Assembly (NCBI GenBank): GCA_016789685.1
Contig: JAEUQQ010000555.1
Coordinates: 1-37,695, forward strand
Direction: 5' to 3'
Length of the DNA stretch: 37,695 bases
DNA from: Acidobacteriota bacterium
Lineage (GTDB): Bacteria; Acidobacteriota; Vicinamibacteria; Vicinamibacterales; JAFNAJ01
Part shown: in pieces, positions 31,795-37,695 of the stretch
Layout of the letters: the number at the start of each line of letters is the position of its first letter
Position numbering within the stretch: position 1 is the stretch's first letter
Translations under genes and position numbers: made by a program
The notes under the pieces: generated by a model
Database searches by the model: none
What the model saw: the letters and a program-made list of their open reading frames with translations, nothing else
Told to the model about the DNA's origin: nothing

Positions 31795-33108
31795 CTACGC
31801 GTGTTCCACCACCGCGCGCTCGCGTGCGGCCGCGTGTTCCTGCGCCCACGCACGCAGCGTGTCGTCGAGGCGCGCGCGCTGCACGAACAGGTCGTGCACG
31901 GCCGGCGTGTCGCCCGCCGACTGCGGCGCCTTGAGGAAGAACGACAGCCACTCCTGCACGCCCGACGCGCCCTGCCGATGTGCGAGGTCGAGGAACAGCG
32001 CGAGATCGAGCACGATCGGCGCGGCAAGAATCGAGTCGCGGCAGAGGAAGTCGACCTTGATCTGCATCGGGTACCCGAGCCAGCCGAAGATGTCGATGTT
32101 GTCCCAGCCTTCCTTGTTGTCACCGCGCGGCGGGTAGTAGTTGATGCGGACGACGTGATCGATGTGCCCGTAGAGATCCGGGTACTGCCCGGGCTCGAGG
32201 ATGGTGTCGAGCACGCCGAGCTTCGACACCTCCTTCGACTTGAAGTTCTCGGGGGCGTCGAGCACCTCACCGTCGCGGTTGCCCAGGATGTTGGTCGAGT
32301 ACCACCCGCGCAGCCCAAGCATGCGCGCCTTGAGGCCTGGCGCCAGCAGCGTCTTCATCCACGTCTGGCCGGTCTTGAAGTCCTTGCCGGCCACCGGCAC
32401 GCCGTGGTGCGCCGCCGCCTCGATCATGCACGGCAGGTCGAGCGTGAGGTTCGGCGCGCCATTGGCGTACGGCACGCCCGACGTGATCGCCGCCCATGCG
32501 TAGATCTGGCTCGGCGAGATGTTGGCGTCGTTGTCCTTCAGGCCCTGCGCGAAGGCCGCCATCGACGCGTGCACGGCCGACGCCTCGTGATACGCCTCGG
32601 TCGACCCGCACCAGACCATCACGAGGCGGCTGCACCCGTGCTGCACCCTGAATCGCGCGATGTCGTCGATGAGCGCCTGCGCCTGTTCCCACTTCGATGT
32701 CTGCGGCTTGACGCGCACGCCCTCGAGTCGCGAGACCCACCGGCGATCGAACACGGCGTCCATCGGCACGATGGCTTCGAGCTCGTCGGCGATCGGTTCG
32801 AGATGTTCGCGGTCGAGGACCCTGGCCGTGCGGGCGGCGTCGAGCACGTTGCGCGTGATCGGGTCCCAGCCGCCAAACACGAGGTCGTCGAGGTCGGCGA
32901 GGGGCACGACGTTGCGGATGAGCTCCTCGCGGCTGTCGGGGCCCGAACCCACGTCGAGACGAGCCATCTGGCTGAGCGAGCCGATGGCCGGCGTCAGGCC
33001 CTTGCGCGCCAGCAGCACGCCGGCGATGAAGGTCGAGGCGACGGCACCCATCCCGGGGAGGAGGACGCCGAGTCTGCCGGTGGCTGAGTGGCTGCGTGTG
33101 GTGTGCAT
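31795..33108 (-). CDS. ino1: Inositol-3-phosphate (myo-inositol-1-phosphate) synthase
   Basis: A 437-residue synthase converting glucose 6-phosphate to 1L-myo-inositol 1-phosphate with NAD. Diagnostic parts: GVLLPGMGAVASTFIAGVLL (NAD loop), DLVFGGWDPITRN, LVMVWCGSTEAYH, YAWAAITSGVPYANGAPN, VAGKDFKTGQTWMKT with the catalytic lysines, RGWYSTNILGNRDG and DNKEGWDNIDIFGW. The long start from 33504 is spurious; ATG 33108 matches the protein N-terminus and has TACTGT 7 nt upstream with a GAGACA -35 at 17-nt spacing. The product feeds inositol phospholipids or inositol-based solutes. A LysR gene is divergent 69 bp away and probably controls it. Confidence 0.93.
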   Translation of the reverse strand: MHTTRSHSATGRLGVLLPGMGAVASTFIAGVLLARKGLTPAIGSLSQMARLDVGSGPDSREELIRNVVPLADLDDLVFGGWDPITRNVLDAARTARVLDREHLEPIADELEAIVPMDAVFDRRWVSRLEGVRVKPQTSKWEQAQALIDDIARFRVQHGCSRLVMVWCGSTEAYHEASAVHASMAAFAQGLKDNDANISPSQIYAWAAITSGVPYANGAPNLTLDLPCMIEAAAHHGVPVAGKDFKTGQTWMKTLLAPGLKARMLGLRGWYSTNILGNRDGEVLDAPENFKSKEVSKLGVLDTILEPGQYPDLYGHIDHVVRINYYPPRGDNKEGWDNIDIFGWLGYPMQIKVDFLCRDSILAAPIVLDLALFLDLAHRQGASGVQEWLSFFLKAPQSAGDTPAVHDLFVQRARLDDTLRAWAQEHAAARERAVVEHA

Positions 33109-33115
33109 GCCAGCG

Positions 33116-33144
33116 ACAGTAAGTGAAGATTCACGTCGTGTCTC
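33116..33144 (-). promoter_or_regulatory. Promoter of ino1 with embedded palindromic operator
   Basis: On the minus strand GAGACA (33139-33144) and TACTGT (33116-33121) are spaced 17 nt, with TACTGT ending 7 nt before the ATG at 33108. Inside the spacer GTGAA-GA-TTCAC (33123-33134) is a perfect 5-2-5 inverted repeat, and GTGAAG recurs at 33149-33154. The divergent LysR protein is the natural candidate to bind here. Confidence 0.5.
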
Positions 33145-33165
33145 TTTTGTGAAGCAACTCTGAAG

Positions 33166-33171
33166 TATCAT
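33166..33171 (+). promoter_or_regulatory. Candidate -10 (TATCAT) of the lysR gene at 33178
   Basis: TATCAT ends 6 nt before the GTG start, with no separate ribosome binding site at a usable distance. It suggests a leaderless message. A clear -35 was not found. Confidence 0.4.
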
Positions 33172-33177
33172 CCGGGA

Positions 33178-34080
33178 GTGCTTCCTGACCTCTCCATCCG
33201 GCAGCTCGAATACCTCGTGGCCGTGGACGAAGCGCCGACCTGGGCCAGGGCGGCGGCGTCGGTCGGGGTGAGCCCATCGGCGCTGTCGCAGGGGCTCGCC
33301 GAACTCGAGCGCCGCCTGGGTGTGTCGCTCTTCGACCGCGAGAGCCGCCGTCGGCAGCTGCGGCCGTCGGCGCAGCCCGTCGTGGCGCACGCGCGCCAGG
33401 TGCTCGGCCTGGCCGCAGACCTCGCGCGCTGGGCCGACCGGATCAAGCGCGGCGCGGCCGGACGTGTGCGCATCGGCATGATCGACGTCGCCGCCATCGT
33501 CCACTTCCCCGATACGCTGCAGGCGTTCCGCGCGGCCAATCCAGGGATCGACGTCCTGATCCGCGTCGCGCCGTCTGGCGCGCTGCTCAAGCTCCTCGCG
33601 GCCGGCAGCCTCGACGTGGCGGTGTGCGTGACGCCGCCGCGCGCGCTACCGGGCATCGAGACACGCGTGCTGCGCACCGAGGTGCTCGCGGTCTACGCGC
33701 CGCCTGGACGGGCGATTGGTGCTCCCTCGACGTGGGGACCGTGGGTGCTCTTCCCAGCGGGATCACACACGCGCACCGTGGTGTTCACCGAACTGCGCCG
33801 GCTCGGGGCACCGCTCGACGTAGTTGCCGAGAGCCACCAGCCCGACGTGCTGCGCGAGATGGTGCGCTTCGGCGCCGGATGGACGGTGCTGCCAAGTTCG
33901 CAGGCCGAAGATGGCCCGCGCGGCCTCGAACACGGGCGCGCGCTCACGACCCGGCAACTGGTCGTCGCAACCCGGGCGAGCGCCGTGCGTGACCCGGCGG
34001 TCGACCTGTTCGTGGAGCAGTTGCAGCCACGCCGATCAGCCAGGGCCGTGCGTCGAGGCCGGCCCCCGACGTCGCGCTGA
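33178..34080 (+). CDS. LysR-family transcriptional regulator (divergent from ino1)
   Basis: A 300-residue LysR protein starting at GTG. The DNA-binding domain is LSIRQLEYLVAVDEAPTWAR, VGVSPSALSQGLAELERRLG, VSLFDRESRRRQLRPSA. After a linker helix (LAADLARWADRIKRG) the effector domain reads GRVRIGMIDVAAIVHFPDTL, LLKLLAAGSLDVAVCV, WVLFPAGSHTRTVVF and VREMV-like RFGAGWTVLPSS. The last 20 residues are arginine-rich and probably disordered. The 69-bp region shared with ino1 contains a perfect palindrome, so it likely regulates inositol phosphate synthesis. The metabolite sensed is unknown. Confidence 0.92.
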   Translation: MLPDLSIRQLEYLVAVDEAPTWARAAASVGVSPSALSQGLAELERRLGVSLFDRESRRRQLRPSAQPVVAHARQVLGLAADLARWADRIKRGAAGRVRIGMIDVAAIVHFPDTLQAFRAANPGIDVLIRVAPSGALLKLLAAGSLDVAVCVTPPRALPGIETRVLRTEVLAVYAPPGRAIGAPSTWGPWVLFPAGSHTRTVVFTELRRLGAPLDVVAESHQPDVLREMVRFGAGWTVLPSSQAEDGPRGLEHGRALTTRQLVVATRASAVRDPAVDLFVEQLQPRRSARAVRRGRPPTSR

Positions 34081-34190
34081 TGTCGGTCGGCCGGCTGACG
34101 CTGGCGGTGTTCGCAGGCTGGCGAAGCCGGCAGCCACCGGGTGCGACGACTTGCGGGCAGGCAGTGTGCTCGAAACTGACGCCACGGGCT

Positions 34191-34196
34191 TATCAT
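34191..34196 (+). promoter_or_regulatory. Candidate -10 (TATCAT) of the nucleotidyltransferase pair
   Basis: TATCAT ends 7 nt before the ATG at 34204, with no Shine-Dalgarno sequence. It would start a short leaderless transcript covering both overlapping genes. No palindrome suggesting autoregulation was found beside it. Confidence 0.4.
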
Positions 34197-34203
34197 CCAA
34201 CGC

Positions 34204-34434
34204 ATGCCGCCGCGGGACTTGAGCAGCGACGACTCGCTGCGCGCCCTCATCGATCAGTACCGCACGCGCTGCCTCTGGTTCATGCGCGAGGGTTACTACC
34301 CCACGACCAACGACGAAGTGTTGCTGGTGCTCGATGCCATCCAGCGCCACGGCGACGTCGAGGCCTTCAAGCGGGCCGGAGTTCTCAGACAATGGGTCTC
34401 AGCGACTTCCAGCGCAGCATCTGCCAGCTCCTAG
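34204..34434 (+). CDS. Small protein overlapping an AbiEii-type nucleotidyltransferase gene (possible antitoxin or partner)
   Basis: A 76-residue protein, DSSLRALIDQYRTRCLWF-like at its start (SSDDSLRALIDQYRTRCLWF), then MREGYYPTTNDEVLLVLDAI, GDVEAFKRAGVLRQW and a serine/alanine tail. I see no DNA-binding motif. It overlaps the nucleotidyltransferase gene by 43 nt in another frame, a close coupling typical of toxin-antitoxin or two-component pairs. The tail SATSSAASASS lies within the overlap. Role as antitoxin is inference from position only; it could also be an assisting subunit. Confidence 0.7.
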   Translation: MPPRDLSSDDSLRALIDQYRTRCLWFMREGYYPTTNDEVLLVLDAIQRHGDVEAFKRAGVLRQWVSATSSAASASS

Positions 34435-35201
34435 CGACCCGTCGGCGGCAGCACGGCGAGAGCTACCTCGCTGGTGGCGCCACCCTGAACGAACTGCTCG
34501 GTGCCCCGCGGCTCTCGCACGATCTCGACATCTTCCACGACACAGACGAGGCGCTGGCGGCGTCGTGGCAGGCCGACCGGACGTCGCTGATCGCGGCGGG
34601 CTACCGCGTCGATCTGTTCAGGGAACGTACTGGCTTCGTCGAGGCGCAGGTGATCCTCGCCGGCGAGGGCGTGCTGATGCAGTGGGCCCGAGACAGCGCG
34701 TTCCGCTTCTACCCGCTCGTCGAGCACCGTGACTTCGGCCTCACGCTGCACCCCTTCGACCTGGCAACGTCGAAGATCCTCGCGCTCGTCGGGCGCGTCG
34801 AGGTGCGCGACTTCGTCGATACCCTGACGTGCGTCCACGAGGTCCAGGCCCTCGGCTTCCTCGCGTGGGCGGCCTGCGGCAAGGACCCGGGGTTCAGCCC
34901 AGCGGCGATCCTCGAGGAGGCCGCGCGGACGTCGCGCTATTCAGACGCCGAGGTGCGGACGCTTGCCTTCAGTGGCGATGCCCCCGACGCCGCGGGGTTG
35001 TCGCGCCTGTGGCGGACCCACCTCAACGACGCACGATCGATCGTGGCCGCGTTGCCGCCAGACCAGGTGGGCCAGGCGGTCCTCGACGAGACTGGCCGGC
35101 CGTACCGTGGAGGTCCCGACGATGTGCGCTCGTCCATGGCGTCTGGCCGACTGAGGTTTCACCCCGGGTCGATTCGCGGCGCGTTGCCCACCTTTGCGTA
35201 G
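34392..35201 (+). CDS. AbiEii/AbiGii-type nucleotidyltransferase (toxin-like)
   Basis: A 269-residue protein of the DUF1814/AbiEii nucleotidyltransferase type. The active site is LAGGATLNELLG (GG at residues 28-29) followed by LSHDLDIFHD with the metal aspartates D44 and D46, the DNA-polymerase-beta-like pattern. HPFDLATSKILALVGRVEVRDFVDTL is a further conserved segment with the third acidic residue. Family members include AbiEii toxins, which block growth during phage infection, and MenT-like tRNA-modifying toxins. Start ATG 34392 is inside the small upstream gene. Canonical AbiEi antitoxins are winged-helix proteins of about 200 residues; none is here, so the partner would be of another kind. 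Confidence 0.85.
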   Translation: MGLSDFQRSICQLLATRRRQHGESYLAGGATLNELLGAPRLSHDLDIFHDTDEALAASWQADRTSLIAAGYRVDLFRERTGFVEAQVILAGEGVLMQWARDSAFRFYPLVEHRDFGLTLHPFDLATSKILALVGRVEVRDFVDTLTCVHEVQALGFLAWAACGKDPGFSPAAILEEAARTSRYSDAEVRTLAFSGDAPDAAGLSRLWRTHLNDARSIVAALPPDQVGQAVLDETGRPYRGGPDDVRSSMASGRLRFHPGSIRGALPTFA

Positions 35202-35314
35202 CCGCCCGGATATGGCGCGACGCCGCGGCCGGCCCTGCAGTGGTGACGGGGATGGCTGACGTTCCCTGAGTGGCGCGACCGTGAGGCCTGCTGCGCCCGG
35301 ACCCGAACCCGCCG

Positions 35315-37695
35315 CTACCAGAGCACGGGATCGCTGCCCGAGCCACCCGGCGTGTCGAGGTCGAGGAATCGCACGAGCCCGCCCCAGCGCTGGTTGACCT
35401 GGAAGCCGTGCTTCGAGAACAGCTGGCCGAGGAAGAAGTTGGTCTTCACGCACCGCGCGCCCTGCGCGGCCATGCGCACGCAGAAGTCCTCGAGCAACCG
35501 CCCGCCGAGTCCCTGGTGACGCAGGCCCGCGGCGACGACGATGCCGTCGACGTAGACGACGCGCGACTCCTGCCAGCGGTAGAACAGCCCGCCGACGATG
35601 CGTTCCTCCTGGTCGGCGATGACGAGGTGTCGATCCTCGGCGCTGATGCGCTTGGGGTAGTCGGCTTCGAGGATGAGGCGGTACAGGTGGCCCACCTCGA
35701 CGGGCGTGATCGGCTCGCGCACTTCGTAGGGCGTGCCGGCCGTGTCGCCGATGATCGATCGCACCAGCACGCGGCGATCCTCGAGGCGGCCGACCTCGAG
35801 GATTTCGATCTGCTGGGCCTTCTGCGCCTGCGGGAACACCATCCGGCTGAACACGTCGCGGTCGTGCGCATCGACCATCAGGTTCTGCAGCTCCGACAGT
35901 TCCTCGAGCTGTCCGTGGCGCATCGCCGCCTTGCCGAGGCGCCGCGCGACGAGGCGATCGAACACGTCGTCGACCTGCGCACCGGCCTGCGCGAAGTACG
36001 TGTGCTGGTACACGTGGTAGCGCAGGGCGTCGTGGAAGCGCTCGAGCCGGTAGAGGTGGATCATCTGCATGACCGCTTCCTCGCGCGCTTCGGGGCTGGC
36101 GGTCGGATTGACGCGTTCCCAGTCGGCGAACCGCTGGATCGCGCACTGCACGGGAAGCGGCACGTACGGGTGCGCCTCGAGTCCTGCGCGATACGCGTCC
36201 AGCGTGCGCGTCAACGCACGCGTGTCGGTGGTCTCTGGCGCCGACGCGAGTTCCTGCTCGAGCGCCTCGAGGAACTGCATCGACGTCGCCGGGCCGACCG
36301 CCTCGACGCACGCGTCGAAGATCCAGCTCGGGTGCAGCATCTCGCGGCTGTGCGGGTGGAACGCCTCGGTCTGGCGGTAGAAGTTCCGGTACAGTCGCGA
36401 GACGAAGGCTGCGGGCCCCTCGTAGGCCCGCCACCCGGCCAGCGAGAGGATCATCGTGCCCTCGTGGAAGTCGGCCTCGGGCACGGCGACGTTGGCCGGC
36501 GTCAGGGCGCCCGGCACGATGCGATAGCCGCTCTGTTCCCAGGCGCGGAAGAACGCGGCCATGGCGCGCACGAACAGCTTCCGCCAGGCCCACTGCTTCG
36601 CCCCGGCGTCGGGCACGTCGGCCTCGCGCGACAGCGCACGGATGCGTTCCCACGCGGTCAGGTCGTTGACGTAGGTGATCGCGATCGCGCCGAGGTCCTT
36701 GCGCCACGCGCCGAAGCGCGGCAGCGCCGGCGGACCAAACGCCTGGTCAGACAGGGCGGTGAGCCACAGCACCGTCTCGCCGACGGCCTTCTTCTTCCGC
36801 AGCTGGTCGCCCGTGACGAGCAGCAGGTCGAAGTGGCGTCCGTCGAGCAGGTTGATCCCGAGCCTGTAGAGGTGCAGCCGCGGATGCGAGAGCACGGTCG
36901 AGACCCAGACACCGTCGGCGGCGACCCGGCTCCACGCGAAGCCGTCTTCGCCGAACGCCCGCGCGAGCGCGCGCGGCATGAACGTGCGATCGAACAGCAC
37001 CGTGCGCAGCCACTCGCGCTGCCTGGGACCGATGCCGAAGTCGAACACCACCTTGCCCGTCGGCTGCACGGTGGTGTCGGTCGGCGCCGCGTGCGCGAAC
37101 GTGCGTTCGTGCCAGGCCGTCAGGCGATCGAGCACGCGCGCCGCCGTCCGTGCCAGTGCGGGATCCTCGCGGAACAGCGCCCACGACGCGAGTTCGGCCT
37201 CGACGGCCGGGAACGACTCGCGATCGTGCCGTGCGAAGTCGCCCAGCATCTCGAGCACGCGCGTGAACTGCGTACGTCGCACGGGTGGCCCCGGCCATTC
37301 GAGCCGCGTGCGATAGCTGTAGAGGCGCTGGCGCAGGGCCTGCAGGCGCCGCTCGCCCTCGCGCGACCGCGCGATTGCCGCGACGCTCGCCTCGTTGAGG
37401 AAGGTCAGGCCCGACTCGACGAAGGCCGGGAACACCTTGTCGTAGTCGGCCACGGGCTCGTCGAGCAGGAGCACGCGATACGCGCGCGCGCGCACCTCTT
37501 CTTCGCGACGATACGCGAGCGCCTCGAGCCGCCTGCGGATGACGGCGGCCATGCGCTCGTCGGTCTGCCCGAGGACGCCGGCCAGGCGTTCGATGGCCTC
37601 GACGGCCTCCTGCCCGCTGCCGAACAGCGCCGGCACCACCTGGTCGTGCAGTTCGCGCAGGCGGTCGTCGCCGATCAGGCGTTCGGACTTCCCGG
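35315..37695 (-). CDS. Large protein with C-terminal GNAT acetyltransferase domain (5' end outside window)
   Basis: The frame stays open to the right edge, so the first part of the gene is missing; 793 codons are visible. The last 150 residues are a GNAT domain: ITPVEVGHLYRLILEADYPK, LVIADQEERIVGGLFYRW, VVYVDGIVVAAGLRHQGLGG (acetyl-CoA loop RHQGLGG), CVKTNFFLGQLFSKHGF. The 600 residues before it are helical and match no domain I can name; notable stretches are VVFDFGIGPRQREWLRTVLF, VSTVLSHPRLHLYRLGINLL and NDLTAWERIRAL. No signal peptide is visible in the part present. The acetyltransferase assignment is firm; substrate and the role of the long N-terminal part are unknown. Confidence 0.82.
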   Translation of the reverse strand, partial: GKSERLIGDDRLRELHDQVVPALFGSGQEAVEAIERLAGVLGQTDERMAAVIRRRLEALAYRREEEVRARAYRVLLLDEPVADYDKVFPAFVESGLTFLNEASVAAIARSREGERRLQALRQRLYSYRTRLEWPGPPVRRTQFTRVLEMLGDFARHDRESFPAVEAELASWALFREDPALARTAARVLDRLTAWHERTFAHAAPTDTTVQPTGKVVFDFGIGPRQREWLRTVLFDRTFMPRALARAFGEDGFAWSRVAADGVWVSTVLSHPRLHLYRLGINLLDGRHFDLLLVTGDQLRKKKAVGETVLWLTALSDQAFGPPALPRFGAWRKDLGAIAITYVNDLTAWERIRALSREADVPDAGAKQWAWRKLFVRAMAAFFRAWEQSGYRIVPGALTPANVAVPEADFHEGTMILSLAGWRAYEGPAAFVSRLYRNFYRQTEAFHPHSREMLHPSWIFDACVEAVGPATSMQFLEALEQELASAPETTDTRALTRTLDAYRAGLEAHPYVPLPVQCAIQRFADWERVNPTASPEAREEAVMQMIHLYRLERFHDALRYHVYQHTYFAQAGAQVDDVFDRLVARRLGKAAMRHGQLEELSELQNLMVDAHDRDVFSRMVFPQAQKAQQIEILEVGRLEDRRVLVRSIIGDTAGTPYEVREPITPVEVGHLYRLILEADYPKRISAEDRHLVIADQEERIVGGLFYRWQESRVVYVDGIVVAAGLRHQGLGGRLLEDFCVRMAAQGARCVKTNFFLGQLFSKHGFQVNQRWGGLVRFLDLDTPGGSGSDPVLW

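Noticed and set aside
29196-31934. Open plus-strand frame of 912 codons
   Set aside because: It crosses the MFS gene in antisense and then the lysR gene in another frame; arginine-rich and domain-free.
1-37695. CRISPR arrays, insertion sequences, tRNA or rRNA genes
   Set aside because: No spaced direct repeats, transposase motifs, terminal inverted repeats or tRNA-like sequences were seen by eye.

Overview
The window is GC-rich bacterial chromosome, roughly 70% GC by eye. Its gene content is typical of a soil carbohydrate degrader: an exported DUF1080 (3-keto-disaccharide hydrolase family) protein, Tat-exported Gfo/Idh/MocA and AP-endonuclease-2-type sugar enzymes, two GH127/GH146-type arabinofuranosidases, a sialidase-like protein, secreted DinB and beta-lactamase-like proteins, and a PEP-CTERM anchor. 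This suggests an Acidobacteriota member, perhaps the Vicinamibacteria. That placement is inferred from gene content; there is no rRNA, tRNA or marker gene here to test it. I saw no CRISPR array, insertion sequence or RNA gene.

Layout. 1-2500: end of a PEP-CTERM protein, a VOC protein, a DUF1080 protein, a brnT toxin gene broken by a frameshift beside an intact brnA, and the stub of a Ser/Thr kinase gene. 2586-11392: a sugar-metabolism regulon of two operons around a GntR/LacI-type regulator. The leftward operon is Gfo/Idh/MocA, MetE-like methyltransferase, UlaG-like MBL hydrolase, Tat-exported sugar isomerase/epimerase, Tat-exported Gfo/Idh/MocA. The rightward operon is SDR, ROK kinase, SIS sugar isomerase. 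Four junctions are ATGA stop/start overlaps. An identical 13-bp sequence lies 59-60 nt from the first start codon of both operons, in the same orientation, and is the best regulatory signal in the window.

11468-19345: mostly single genes, namely a secreted HExxH protein, a Uma2 nuclease, prolyl aminopeptidase, a fusion of an S41-peptidase N-terminal region to a sialidase, a methyltransferase, an exported DinB protein, and a membrane-anchored beta-lactamase-like protein that has lost its SxxK motif. 19390-25141: two divergent DUF1680-clan glycosidases sharing a 217-bp control region with a perfect 6-2-6 palindrome. 25197-30602: an ATPase pseudogene, an alpha/beta hydrolase, two unknown proteins and a DHA2 exporter. 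30742-37695: a LysR regulator divergent from the exporter, inositol-1-phosphate synthase divergent from a second LysR regulator, an AbiEii-type nucleotidyltransferase with a small overlapping partner, and a large protein ending in a GNAT domain that runs off the right edge.

Many single genes have no Shine-Dalgarno sequence. Instead they carry a TAnnnT hexamer 6-8 nt before the start codon, which suggests leaderless transcripts. The most unusual items are the exported 3-keto-sugar-like enzyme set with a MetE-like partner under one candidate operator, the S41N-sialidase fusion, and the catalytically degenerate beta-lactamase-like protein.
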